Of a DNA stretch of 64,000 nt, positions 56,048 to 64,000 are shown piece after piece (within the stretch, counting starts at the first letter, position 1; each line of letters starts with the position of its first letter). The notes beneath the pieces were generated by a model. That model had not been told where the DNA came from. It made no database searches and was given only the letters and a program-made list of their open reading frames with translations. This DNA is from Enterococcus raffinosus (GTDB taxonomy: Bacteria; Bacillota; Bacilli; Lactobacillales; Enterococcaceae). Location of the stretch: assembly GCF_018917525.1 (NCBI RefSeq), contig NZ_JAHLOS010000001.1, positions 1-64,000 of the forward strand. The letters are read 5' to 3'. Made by a program: the position numbers and the translations under genes.

Positions 56048-56494
56048 TTGTCACTACTTACTACCTTGAATGAAGACATGAAGCAAGCGATGCGAGCAAA
56101 AGATAAAGAGACTTTGCAAGTGATCCGGATGCTTAAAGCTTCGATTCAAAATGAGCAGATTAAAAAAGGTCAGGACTTAAATGACGAAGAAGAATTGACT
56201 GTCTTATCTCGTGAGATGAAACAGCGTCGAGATTCTCTAACCGAGTTTGAAAAAGCTGATCGCACCGATTTGGCCGATAAGGTCAAAAAGGAAATCGTAA
56301 TTGTTGAAAAATATTTGCCGGCTCAACTTTCTGAAGATGAGATCCGCGCGATTGTTACAGAAGCAATTGCAACAACAGGAGCGACTTCACCAAAGGAATT
56401 TGGGAAAGTAATGGGTGCAGTGATGCCGAAAGTCAAAGGCAAAGCCGATGGCAATCAAGTCAACGCAATCGTCAAAGAGCTTCTAAACAAATAA
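56048..56494 (+). CDS. yqeY: YqeY, GatB/YqeY-domain protein
   Basis: A 148-residue helical protein of the YqeY family, related to the tRNA-binding tail of GatB; its precise role is unknown, perhaps tRNA-linked. GGAG at 56036-56039 is spaced for TTG 56048, giving MSLLTTLNEDMKQAMRAKDK, as in other members. A GTG at 56039 is in frame but sits on the ribosome binding site. It is co-transcribed with rpsU and followed by a terminator. Confidence 0.92.
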   Translation: MSLLTTLNEDMKQAMRAKDKETLQVIRMLKASIQNEQIKKGQDLNDEEELTVLSREMKQRRDSLTEFEKADRTDLADKVKKEIVIVEKYLPAQLSEDEIRAIVTEAIATTGATSPKEFGKVMGAVMPKVKGKADGNQVNAIVKELLNK

Positions 56495-56504
56495 GCAATA
56501 ATGA

Positions 56505-56534
56505 AAGCCGGGAGATCATTCTCCCGGCTTTTTT
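56505..56534 (+). terminator. Terminator of rpsU-yqeY
   Basis: AAGCCGGGAGA (56505-56515) pairs with TCTCCCGGCTT (56520-56530), then T residues. Confidence 0.94.
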
Positions 56535-56690
56535 GCGAGTTCAACTTTTCGCAGTTTGTTAAAGTACGAGATGAATAATATGGTCTCGGCTAATTAATAT
56601 TGTGCGAGGTTTAGTCGAATCGTATGCACACGAAAATCTTTAAAATAGATTCGTGATTTCGTCTTAATCAAAGTCAGGTATAGCTAATAT
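56535..56690 (+). repeat. Dispersed intergenic element, copy before phoH
   Basis: Starts directly after the terminator with GCGAGTTCAACTTTTCGCAG. It continues to GGTTTAGTCGAATCGTATGC, then GAAAATC. The long A/T hairpin is degenerate. The phoH promoter (TGG-TATTAT near 56740-56748) lies downstream of it. Confidence 0.6.
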
Positions 56691-56770
56691 TTAAGCGAAA
56701 GTTTAGACAATTTTTCTTTTATTTAGAGTGTGGTATTATAAGAAGGAATGATTTATGAAGGGATGAGCGC

Positions 56771-57754
56771 TTGTTGAATAGCAACGATTTTGAGTCGTTA
56801 GAAATAAAGCTTGATGGAAAAGATGACATCAGTATGCTTTTAGGTACCCACGATAAACATGTTAAATTTTTAGAAGAGAATACAGAGACGACGATCAATA
56901 CTCGCGGTGAAATGATTCAGATTATTGGACCAAAGGAAGAGGCCAAACTGGTAGGAGATATCATTCGCACCTTGCAGATTTTGATTGATCGCGGGATTAA
57001 AGTTGCAACACCAGATGTCATGACCGCATTGCGTTTAGGACGTGAGAATCATCTGGATGAGTTCGTTATGATGTATGAAGAGGAATTATTGAAGGATCGT
57101 AATGGAAAACCCATCCGTCCTAAAAATATAGGACAGAGCCGCTACATAGCAGCAGTACGTAAATCGGATGTTGTTTTTGGCGTGGGACCCGCTGGGACTG
57201 GTAAAACCTATTTAGCGATTGTCATGGCAATTGCTGCACTGAAAAAAGGGGAAGTACAGCGAATTATTTTGACTCGTCCGGCAGTTGAAGCTGGTGAGAG
57301 TCTTGGATTCTTGCCTGGTGACTTGAAGGAAAAGGTGGATCCTTATTTACGCCCGATGTACGATGCTTTGCACCAAATTTTCGGCGTAGAACACACGAAT
57401 CGCTTATTAGAACGCGGAGTGATTGAAATTGCCCCGCTTGCTTACATGCGTGGTCGTACGTTAGACGATGCCTTTGTCATTTTAGATGAGGCTCAGAATA
57501 CGACGATCTCACAAATGAAGATGTTTTTGACGCGCCTTGGGTTTAATTCTAAAATGATCGTCAATGGTGATACTTCTCAGGTGGATCTGCCGAAGGGACA
57601 GGTTAGCGGTCTGATTCATGCCGAAAGAACCTTAAAAGGAATCAAAAAAATACGCTTTGTGAACTTTGAAGCGGGCGATGTAGTAAGACATCCCGTAGTT
57701 GCAGAAATTATCGAAGCTTATGAACATGAGAACCTACGACACCAAGAAAAGTAG
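56771..57754 (+). CDS. phoH: PhoH-family ATPase
   Basis: A 327-residue P-loop protein (YlaK/YqfZ group) linked to RNA metabolism by its constant neighbours ybeY, era and recO. It has an N-terminal KH-like region (about 10-80), Walker A GPAGTGKT at 139-146 and Walker B FVILDEAQN near 236-244. The start is TTG 56771 (a second TTG follows at 56774), with AAGGG upstream. It heads phoH-pgpH-ybeY-dgkA-era. Confidence 0.92.
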   Translation: MLNSNDFESLEIKLDGKDDISMLLGTHDKHVKFLEENTETTINTRGEMIQIIGPKEEAKLVGDIIRTLQILIDRGIKVATPDVMTALRLGRENHLDEFVMMYEEELLKDRNGKPIRPKNIGQSRYIAAVRKSDVVFGVGPAGTGKTYLAIVMAIAALKKGEVQRIILTRPAVEAGESLGFLPGDLKEKVDPYLRPMYDALHQIFGVEHTNRLLERGVIEIAPLAYMRGRTLDDAFVILDEAQNTTISQMKMFLTRLGFNSKMIVNGDTSQVDLPKGQVSGLIHAERTLKGIKKIRFVNFEAGDVVRHPVVAEIIEAYEHENLRHQEK

Positions 57755-57769
57755 TCAGGAGGGAATTGG

Positions 57770-59974
57770 ATGTTAAATCGACCCATCAATAACTTGCTGA
57801 AAAAGTTAGGTTCAAAATTTATACCAATCATTTTAGGCGCTTTTTCGACTATATTAGTTTTAACGATGCTTACGAGCGTCATTCAAAAAAGTGTGGATTA
57901 TAAAGAAGGTCAAGTGGCTACAGAAAGTATTCGAGCCAACAAGACCATTGAAAACAAAACGGAGACGAATCAAAAGCGTCAGCTGGCCGCTGAAGCAGTT
58001 ACGCCAGAATATACTTATCAAGCTGACTTGGCACAAACCCAGCATGATCGTATTAGTCAATTAATCTCGTTGATTCAAAAGGCGAATAATGATTTAGATA
58101 AAAATTATCAGACGAAGGTCTCACAAGCCAAAGATGGAGAAAAAGTTCCTCAACCGACAGTTGATGAGCGGGTTGCCGCAGTGAAGAAGAATTTTGAAGG
58201 ATTGGATCAGGATGCTGTGACTTTCTATCAGCAGCTGCCAGAGGAGTTTTATCAAGCCGTTGTACAACTAAGTGCCGCTGATTTGACGAAAGTTGGAACA
58301 GAGAGTTTGAAGCTGTTAGATGAGCAAATGACCAAACGAATCCGTCAAAGTGATCTTGCTGAATACAAGCAGCAAGCCATCGATAAGGTCCAAAATTTGG
58401 GGTTGTCAGAAGAGTCTAATCAAGTAATGCGTTACTTGTTAGAGGAAGGGATCGTTATCAATGACTCCTTAAATCAAAAACGGACGGATGAGCTGAAAGA
58501 GCAAGCTAGTGATTCAGTTCAGCCTGTAATGATTTATCAAGGTGAAGTGATCGTTCGTGAAGGAAGCCAAATTGATGCAAATGCGATCAATAAGTTAAAG
58601 CTATTAGGTTTGACTAGCTCCAGCACCTCGATCTTTCCATTAATTGCAATGGTCTTATCTGCCATTCTGCAGGGTGTGCTGCTATGGTTTTATAGCCGCC
58701 AGTTTGAAGTCGAGTTTCAACGTGTTCGTTTCATTTTATTCTATAGTGCGACGATGACGATTGGTGTCTTTATTATGAAGATATTACAATCTTTCCAAGG
58801 CGGGACTTCGAATAATCTAGCGTTGTTCTTCCCAGCCGCCTTTATACCATTGATTTTGACTGTCTTTGTCAATCGACGAGCAGGGGCTTTATCGGCGGTT
58901 TTCCAGACTGTTTTTGCGTTGTTTATTTACTACAATGCCATCGGTACAAATATGCTGCCAGTCATTTTAATGACGTATCTTTTCTCAGGTACATTGGCTG
59001 TTATGGTGAAACAAAGACGCTTATCCGACCAAGTGAAGCAAGCTTTGCTTTGGATCGTGGCCTTTCCGGTTGCCTGGTCGATTATTTTAAGTATCTACCA
59101 AGGAATGTCCTTTACTGATTCGCAAACATGGGGGCTGCTGCTAGGTGCTTTTGCTGCCAGCATCTTATCCTTCATTATGGGGATGGGACTTCAACCGTAT
59201 ATCGAAATCTTAGTGACAGATAGCGGTGTAATTACCTTAAATGAATTAAGTAATCCGAACCATCCGCTGTTAAAAGAACTTTTGGAAAAAGCTCCCGGAA
59301 CCTATCATCACTCAATGATGGTAGCGAATCTGAGTGCTAATGCTGTGGCAGAAATCGGCGGTCGTTCGTTGCTGACGCGAGTAGCGTGTTATTATCATGA
59401 TATCGGTAAGATCCGCCACGCGAATTTCTTCGTAGAAAATCTACCAACTGGAGCAGAAAATCCGCATAATTTCCTGTTACCAGAAGATAGTAAACAAATT
59501 ATCTTTGGTCATGTGATTGAAGGCGCCAAGATTCTGAAAGAATACAAGATGCCGCAAATGGTGATTGATATTTGTAATCAGCATCATGGTACGACGTTGA
59601 TGAAATTCTTCTATTTTAAAGCGAAGGAACGCAATCCTGATGTAACCGAAGCTGACTTCCGTTATCCAGGTCCTAAACCACAAACTCGTGAAGCTGGGGT
59701 CGTAAACATTGCGGACAGCTGTGAAGCAGCGGTCAGAGCGATGGATCATCCTTCGATCGATAAGATTACAGAATTTGTTCATAATTTGATTGAAGAACGC
59801 ATCAATGATGGTCAGTTAGATGATTCTGGCTTGACCCTAAAAGAGATTCGAATCGTAGAAAAATCATTGATCAGCGGCTTAAGCTCGACCTTCCATTCAC
59901 GGATCAAATATCCAAGAATGCAATCAGAGGCTGAGAAAATGAAAGAAGAGCAAGAGAAAAAAGGGGAAGAGTAA
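57770..59974 (+). CDS. pgpH: PgpH-like c-di-AMP phosphodiesterase
   Basis: A membrane 7TM-HD protein that breaks c-di-AMP to pApA and so tunes potassium and osmolyte uptake. The 734 residues have one N-terminal helix, a large extracellular domain (about 45-275), seven membrane helices (about 285-475) and a cytoplasmic HD domain with H-D in YYHDIGKI near 543. AGGAGGG precedes ATG 57770. ybeY starts on its last base (TAATG). Confidence 0.93.
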   Translation: MLNRPINNLLKKLGSKFIPIILGAFSTILVLTMLTSVIQKSVDYKEGQVATESIRANKTIENKTETNQKRQLAAEAVTPEYTYQADLAQTQHDRISQLISLIQKANNDLDKNYQTKVSQAKDGEKVPQPTVDERVAAVKKNFEGLDQDAVTFYQQLPEEFYQAVVQLSAADLTKVGTESLKLLDEQMTKRIRQSDLAEYKQQAIDKVQNLGLSEESNQVMRYLLEEGIVINDSLNQKRTDELKEQASDSVQPVMIYQGEVIVREGSQIDANAINKLKLLGLTSSSTSIFPLIAMVLSAILQGVLLWFYSRQFEVEFQRVRFILFYSATMTIGVFIMKILQSFQGGTSNNLALFFPAAFIPLILTVFVNRRAGALSAVFQTVFALFIYYNAIGTNMLPVILMTYLFSGTLAVMVKQRRLSDQVKQALLWIVAFPVAWSIILSIYQGMSFTDSQTWGLLLGAFAASILSFIMGMGLQPYIEILVTDSGVITLNELSNPNHPLLKELLEKAPGTYHHSMMVANLSANAVAEIGGRSLLTRVACYYHDIGKIRHANFFVENLPTGAENPHNFLLPEDSKQIIFGHVIEGAKILKEYKMPQMVIDICNQHHGTTLMKFFYFKAKERNPDVTEADFRYPGPKPQTREAGVVNIADSCEAAVRAMDHPSIDKITEFVHNLIEERINDGQLDDSGLTLKEIRIVEKSLISGLSSTFHSRIKYPRMQSEAEKMKEEQEKKGEE

Positions 59975-60447
59975 TGGATATTACGTTTATTGACGAAACA
60001 GAGCAGGTCTCTGAAGAAAAAATTCAAGAAATCGATGGCGTATTGCAGTTTGCGGCTGACTATTTGAAGCTGCCGAAGGATACGGAAATGTCTGTTACTT
60101 TTATGGATAATGCAGCGATCCAAGTCATCAATCGTGATTATCGCGGAAAGGATGCACCAACTGATGTCATCAGCTTTGCGCTGGAAGAAGAAGGTGAAGA
60201 TGAGATTCCGATCATCATGGATGAGGAAGATCCGATGCCGCGGAATTTAGGCGACATTATGATTTCTACGGAACGTGCCGCAGAACAGGCAGAGGAATAT
60301 GGGCATAGCTTTGATCGTGAATTAGGATTTTTAGCCGTACATGGTTTTTTACATATCAATGGGTACGACCACATGACTCCTGAAGATGAAAAAGAGATGT
60401 TTGGTCTACAGAAAGAGATATTAGATGCCTATGGACTTAAAAGATAA
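59974..60447 (+). CDS. ybeY: YbeY endoribonuclease
   Basis: Single-strand-specific metal endoribonuclease for 16S rRNA 3' processing and 70S quality control. The 157 residues carry the zinc motif H-x-x-x-H-x-x-x-x-x-H in [12 protein letters not shown] near 125-136. The protein has the usual acidic insert ([10 protein letters not shown]). It overlaps pgpH by one base and dgkA by 17-23 bases. Confidence 0.94.
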   Translation: MDITFIDETEQVSEEKIQEIDGVLQFAADYLKLPKDTEMSVTFMDNAAIQVINRDYRGKDAPTDVISFALEEEGEDEIPIIMDEEDPMPRNLGDIMISTERAAEQAEEYGHSFDRELGFLAVHGFLHINGYDHMTPEDEKEMFGLQKEILDAYGLKR

Positions 60448-60829
60448 AACAGAAAAAAATAAACATTTTATTACCTCTCTAGAATTTGCGATTCAAGGAA
60501 TCAAAACAGTTTTTCAAGAGGAGCGCAATATGCGTGCTCATGTAGTTTTTGGGCTGATGGCGATTCTGGTAGCATTCTTACTGGGTGTCTCTGTACTGGA
60601 ATGGCTCTGGATTTTTTTAGCGGTCTTTCTCGTTTGGATTGTTGAGATTATCAATACGGTTTTTGAGAATGTGGTCGATATGGTGACCGATTGCCATTTT
60701 CATCCAATCGGCAAGAAAATCAAAGATATGGCAGCTGGGGCAGTTTTAGTGACGTCAGTGTTTGCGATAATCGTTGGAGTGATTATCTTTTTACCAAAAA
60801 TTATTGAGCTTTTTCTTTCGGGAAATTGA
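60431..60829 (+). CDS. dgkA: Diacylglycerol/undecaprenol kinase family (DgkA)
   Basis: A small integral membrane kinase; the Gram-positive members mostly phosphorylate undecaprenol to recycle the cell-wall carrier lipid. 132 residues from ATG 60431 (ATG 60425 is also possible) with three membrane helices. It shows the DgkA signature E-I-I-N-T-x-F-E-N-x-V-D. It overlaps the end of ybeY, so translation is coupled. Confidence 0.9.
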   Translation: MDLKDKTEKNKHFITSLEFAIQGIKTVFQEERNMRAHVVFGLMAILVAFLLGVSVLEWLWIFLAVFLVWIVEIINTVFENVVDMVTDCHFHPIGKKIKDMAAGAVLVTSVFAIIVGVIIFLPKIIELFLSGN

Positions 60830-60858
60830 GTATTTAAGGTTCAGAAAGGAACTTTTAC

Positions 60859-61758
60859 ATGTCAGAACATAAATCAGGGTTTGTAGCGATCGTTGGTCGA
60901 CCGAATGTTGGTAAATCAACCTTGTTGAATCGTATCGTAGGTCAGAAAATCGCGATCATGAGCGATAAGGCACAAACCACTAGAAATAAAATTCAAGGTG
61001 TTTATACAACACCAGAAGCACAAATTGTTTTTATTGATACTCCCGGCATCCATAAGCCGAAGCATCGCTTAGGTGATTATATGGTAGAGATGGCCTATAG
61101 TGCTTTGCGTGAAGTGGATGCCATCATTTTCATGGTTAGCGCGGATCAAAAACGTGGACGCGGTGATGACTTCATTTTGGAACGATTAAGCAACCAAGAG
61201 GTCCCTGTTTACTTGGTCATCAATAAAATCGATACGATCCATCCAGACGAGCTGTTGGCGATCATTGATGATTATCGTACGATCATGGAATTCAAAGAGA
61301 TCATCCCGATTTCAGCGACTGAAGGCAATAATGTCGAACACTTGTTGGACGTTTTAGTTGATCAAATGGATGAAGGGCCACAATATTTCCCAGACGATCA
61401 AATTACCGATCACCCAGAATATTTTATCGTTTCTGAACTGATTCGTGAAAAAGTATTGAGCTTAACGCGTGATGAAGTTCCGCATTCAGTGGCTGTCGTG
61501 ACGGAATCAATGAAACGGGATGAGAATGACAAGGTTCATATCCAAGCGACGATCATCGTTGAGCGGACAAGCCAAAAGGGTATCATTATTGGAAAAGGTG
61601 GAAAGATGCTGAAAAATATCGGTACACAAGCCCGCAAGGATATTGAGACACTTTTAGCAGATAAAGTGTATTTAGAGCTTTGGGTCAAAGTCCAAAAGGA
61701 TTGGCGCGATAAACAAACTTATCTGCAAGACTACGGTTACCGTAAAGACGACTATTAA
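60859..61758 (+). CDS. era: Era GTPase
   Basis: Binds the 3' end of 16S rRNA and helps 30S assembly. The 299 residues show G1 GRPNVGKST at 13-21, G3 DTPG at 60-63, G4 NKID, and a C-terminal KH domain with [18 protein letters not shown] precedes ATG 60859. Unlike in many Bacillus genomes, no cytidine deaminase gene lies between dgkA and era. Confidence 0.96.
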   Translation: MSEHKSGFVAIVGRPNVGKSTLLNRIVGQKIAIMSDKAQTTRNKIQGVYTTPEAQIVFIDTPGIHKPKHRLGDYMVEMAYSALREVDAIIFMVSADQKRGRGDDFILERLSNQEVPVYLVINKIDTIHPDELLAIIDDYRTIMEFKEIIPISATEGNNVEHLLDVLVDQMDEGPQYFPDDQITDHPEYFIVSELIREKVLSLTRDEVPHSVAVVTESMKRDENDKVHIQATIIVERTSQKGIIIGKGGKMLKNIGTQARKDIETLLADKVYLELWVKVQKDWRDKQTYLQDYGYRKDDY

Positions 61759-61763
61759 TAAAC

Positions 61764-61795
61764 AAAGCTTCACGATTCTTTCGTGGAGCTTTTGT
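61764..61795 (+). terminator. Weak terminator between era and recO
   Basis: AAAGCTTCACGA (61764-61775) pairs with TCGTGGAGCTTT (61781-61792). The T tract is short, so recO may partly share the transcript. Confidence 0.6.
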
Positions 61796-61818
61796 TATCG
61801 AAGTGGAGGTGAAAATTT

Positions 61819-62598
61819 TTGGCACAAGTGGGCGAAACAAAAGGTATCATTTTATTCAGCCGTGATTACAAAGAGAAAGATAAGCTGATCAAGATTTTTA
61901 CCGAATCGGCTGGGAAGGTTATGTTTTTTGCGAAGGGGATTCATCGAGCGAACAACCCATTGCAGACAGCGGTCCAGCCCTTTACTGAAGCAGTATTTAT
62001 TGGAAATTTGAAAACGGATGGCCTTTCTTTCTTAAATAGTGCCAAGGATGTCCATCCTATGCGAAAGCTTCAAGAGGATATCTTCTTGAATGCTTATGGC
62101 TCCTATATCCTAGGTTTAACGGATGCGGCGATCGAAGATCATGTGTACGATCCAGCTTTGTATGGGTTCACTCGAGAAGCATTGCAGCGAATGAATGAGG
62201 GTGCAGATGGTGAGACGATCATGAATATTTTTGAGGTTCAGATCATGCAGCGCTTCGGAGTTTCGCTTAATTGGCAGGCTTGTGGAGTGTGCGGAAAGAA
62301 AACCGGCGCCTTCGATTTCTCTTCGAAGTACAATGGAATTCTCTGCCAGGAGCACTGGCATTTAGATCAGCATCGCTATCATGCTGATCCGCGAGCAATC
62401 TATTTTCTTCGTTTGTTCAATAGTGTGACCTATGAAAATATCAATACGATCAATTTAAAGCCTGAAACAAAAAAAGCGATTCGCCAAACACTGGATCAAT
62501 TATACGAAGAATATATCGGCTTGCATTTGAAGAGTAAAAAGTTTATTGATCAAATGGGCGAATGGCAAGATGTATTAAAACCAAAAGACGCAGAATAA
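61819..62598 (+). CDS. recO: RecO, recombination mediator
   Basis: Loads RecA at gaps together with RecR. The 259 residues have the N-terminal OB fold (about 1-80), a helical domain and a zinc site with cysteines in CGVCGKKTGAFDF and a later C. The start is TTG 61819 with TGGAGGTG upstream; the family begins with short xxxxGIILxxRDYxExDKLI, as here. A strong terminator follows. Confidence 0.94.
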   Translation: MAQVGETKGIILFSRDYKEKDKLIKIFTESAGKVMFFAKGIHRANNPLQTAVQPFTEAVFIGNLKTDGLSFLNSAKDVHPMRKLQEDIFLNAYGSYILGLTDAAIEDHVYDPALYGFTREALQRMNEGADGETIMNIFEVQIMQRFGVSLNWQACGVCGKKTGAFDFSSKYNGILCQEHWHLDQHRYHADPRAIYFLRLFNSVTYENINTINLKPETKKAIRQTLDQLYEEYIGLHLKSKKFIDQMGEWQDVLKPKDAE

Positions 62599-62636
62599 GC
62601 TGTAGAACCTAATTAGGACTACAGCTTATTTTTTGT
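62595..62636. terminator. Terminator of recO, also usable by the converging gene
   Basis: AATAAGCTGTAG (62595-62606) pairs with CTACAGCTTATT (62619-62630), followed by T on the plus strand. Both stop codons lie in the stem. Confidence 0.92.
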
Positions 62637-63002
62637 ATTTAATTGTTTACAGAAGAATAGCCAAATCAGGCTGCCTATGAAAGACAAGAAAAGGTAAAGG
62701 AAAATCATTTGTCCGTTTAACTGATTCTGATAAATAATTGCCGAAGCAAATATACCTATGATTAGAAAGTATGCGAAATAAAAGAATGTCCGGATTTTAT
62801 TAGATAAAGAGGATCTGGTTTCAATGAAGTAGGAAGCTATCAAGAATAAGCTAACAATGAGTATGTTAAATAAGGGTTTAATAGACCACCCGTTTGTATA
62901 CAGTTCATGTGACCAATCGTACAGAGGAAATATCATGAGTAAAATGAGAAATATTATGTACGTATTCGTCTTTTTTATTTTAGGCTTTCGTTTATTCATC
63001 AT
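62619..63002 (-). CDS. Unknown four-helix membrane protein A
   Basis: I do not recognise this 127-residue protein. After a basic start (MMNKRKPKIKKTN) it has four hydrophobic segments (about 14-25, 41-60, 71-91, 97-116) and a short basic tail. Its two ATGs overlap the end of the upstream membrane gene by 11 bases, so the two are a coupled pair. A+T content is high compared with neighbours, and no homologue context is visible. Confidence 0.7.
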   Translation of the reverse strand: MMNKRKPKIKKTNTYIIFLILLMIFPLYDWSHELYTNGWSIKPLFNILIVSLFLIASYFIETRSSLSNKIRTFFYFAYFLIIGIFASAIIYQNQLNGQMIFLYLFLSFIGSLIWLFFCKQLNTKNKL

Positions 63003-63408
63003 TAGAAATCTCCAACTCCTTTTTATGTTTGGTCATATTAATAGCACCCAACAATGGGCCAAATCCACCAAAAATGGAGATAAAGGCAATCAGAATGACA
63101 GATGTATAATCAACTAAGCTTTCTTCAATGATATCTATAGTTAATAGGGTTAAGAAGATGAGAAGAAAGCAAACCAAGAACTGTAGACCTTTCCTGCTGG
63201 TGATTACAAAGGCAAAGTAACTAATCAAATGAAACCAAGAAAACAATAGAGGATAGTAAAAATTAGCAAATGGCTGGGCATGCCTAATAAGATTGATTGT
63301 TAATTGAATAATAGCTAAGAATACAAATAAAATTATCACTGAATAACCAGGTTTCCCTCTCAAGAAATCATCGAATTTTCGATAATTTGTTCTAAGCATC
63401 TCCACCAT
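62992..63408 (-). CDS. Unknown four-helix membrane protein B
   Basis: I do not recognise this 138-residue protein. It has a basic N-terminus (about 1-20), four hydrophobic segments (about 23-40, 50-70, 74-95, 100-122) and a charged tail. AAGG about 12 bases upstream of ATG 63408 is a weak site. It is coupled to the similar-sized membrane gene that follows; the two may form a complex or be diverged duplicates. Confidence 0.68.
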   Translation of the reverse strand: MVEMLRTNYRKFDDFLRGKPGYSVIILFVFLAIIQLTINLIRHAQPFANFYYPLLFSWFHLISYFAFVITSRKGLQFLVCFLLIFLTLLTIDIIEESLVDYTSVILIAFISIFGGFGPLLGAINMTKHKKELEISNDE

Positions 63409-63660
63409 TTTTACTTTACCTTGCCTTCTAGTTTTATTGTTAAGAAAAGTATATCAGAAAAGTTTGCTGAAATAATCAAATCTTTTATTTCTTATTCTGC
63501 AAAATGTTCGTTCTTTCACAGATTACCATTGCTAATTTATGGCAAAACGATTAATATTGTTAGAAAATACTAAGGAATTGTCATCTGGACAAAAAAGGAT
63601 TTCAGTCAGATTTTTGCTGTATGAAATGAACTGTATGAATTTGAAAAAATGATTACATAA
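63409..63660. other. A/T-rich gap before the last element pair
   Basis: Between the leftward membrane gene pair and the rightward elements. It must hold the minus-strand promoter, but I see no convincing pair of hexamers, and no RNA gene or repeat. Confidence 0.4.
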
Positions 63661-63870
63661 ATTGAATTAGATGGTATACGGCAGGAAAATTAAATACAAA
63701 AAAATGACTTAGGATGCCAGTTCAGCTTTTCGCAGTGTATGGCATTCGGACTGAATACAACAAAGTAGGGCAAAATAAAGCTCGAACTGTCTAGCTGAAT
63801 GGTATACGGTAGGAAAATCAGACTTAATTTTCTGTAAAGAAAATTAAATACATAAAATTGACTTAGGAGT
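63661..63870 (+). repeat. Dispersed intergenic element, tandem pair before the last gene
   Basis: Unit 1 is partial: ATTAGATGGTATACGG, GAAAATTAAATAC, GACTTAGGA (ending near 63714). Unit 2 is full: CAGTTCAGCTTTTCGCAG, then GTCTAGCTGAATGGTATACGG, then stem TTAATTTTC (63824-63832) with GAAAATTAA (63839-63847), then GACTTAGGAG, the ribosome binding site of the last gene. Confidence 0.8.
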
Positions 63871-63877
63871 GATAAGT

Positions 63878-64000
63878 GTGGAAGAATTATGGGAAGTATT
63901 AAGACCCGAGGAACAAATCGAATTAAAATTAAGAAAGTTATATACTCAACATCATTTTCATCCTTATCACTTAAACAATTTTGAAGAATATGGCGACTAT
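63878..64000 (+). CDS. Start of a gene resembling hisZ (partial)
   Basis: GTG 63878 follows TTAGGAG and opens a frame of 41 codons that runs off the window: MEELWEVLRPEEQIELKL and then a stretch with Y-x-x-H-H and NNFEEYGDY. The PEEQIELKLRKLY and FEEY patterns look like the start of HisZ, the histidyl-tRNA-synthetase-like regulatory subunit of ATP phosphoribosyltransferase. If so, a histidine operon follows. Identity is tentative. Confidence 0.5.
   Translation, partial: MEELWEVLRPEEQIELKLRKLYTQHHFHPYHLNNFEEYGDY

Overview
The window is a typical chromosome segment of a low-GC Gram-positive coccus, almost certainly an Enterococcus. The evidence is the gene order (secA, prfB, ftsEX, pst, phoU, liaXYZ, hprK, lgt, gpsA, galU, then pepQ/ccpA, a PBP1b-type gene beside tyrS). 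It also has strong AGGAGG ribosome binding sites, frequent TTG starts, a liaXYZ operon, a fused trehalose PTS enzyme, and preQ1-II and T-box leaders. I cannot fix the species. No rRNA, tRNA, CRISPR array, intact insertion sequence or prophage is visible.

Layout. 1-8.7 kb: competence genes comFA-comFC, ribosome hibernation factor hpf, secA, prfB with its programmed frameshift, and the division pair ftsEX. 8.8-18.6 kb: a nonsense-broken SMR transporter, an ElaA-like acetyltransferase, a cardiolipin synthase, and a phosphate-uptake cluster in which pstS is separated from pstC-pstA-pstB-pstB-phoU by three unrelated small genes. 18.7-25.3 kb: the envelope-stress operon liaXYZ, then hprK-lgt-gpsA-galU. 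25.4-28.9 kb: a TetR regulator, a DUF948/YtxH membrane pair, a membrane-linked XRE regulator and pepQ. 29-36.5 kb: ccpA, the trehalose genes (treR divergent from treB-treC), queT behind a preQ1-II riboswitch, and a short-chain dehydrogenase coupled to a DUF2829 (Tad2-like) gene. 36.5-48.5 kb: class A PBP, tyrS, AEC transporter, nfo, proBA, a UPF0154 protein, trxB, a phosphohexomutase and a CzrA-like metal sensor. 48.6-54.3 kb: hom-thrC-thrB, then a methionine T-box with metY-metA. 54.3-62.6 kb: PPDK/PEPS regulatory kinase, a Fur/Zur regulator, rpsU, yqeY, phoH, pgpH, ybeY, dgkA, era and recO. 62.6-64 kb: two unknown membrane proteins and the start of a gene that resembles hisZ.

How the genes work together. 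Aspartate-family synthesis is laid out as homoserine (hom), a threonine branch (thrC, thrB) and a methionine branch by direct sulfhydrylation (MetA with the acetyl-CoA-type Glu111, then MetY). Carbon control genes lie close together: HPr kinase, CcpA, and cre-like sites on the pepQ, ccpA and treB promoters. Envelope genes are spread through the window: ftsEX, cls, liaXYZ, lgt, galU, PBP, dgkA.

The most unusual feature is a family of dispersed intergenic elements that I do not recognise, at eight loci and sometimes in tandem. Each carries up to two conserved modules: a CAGTTC-N-GCTTTTCGCAG box, and a GAATGRTATRCG box followed by a hairpin whose arms change in compensating ways between copies. 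Complete copies end at the Shine-Dalgarno sequence of the next gene, and copies tend to start just after the upstream stop codon or terminator.
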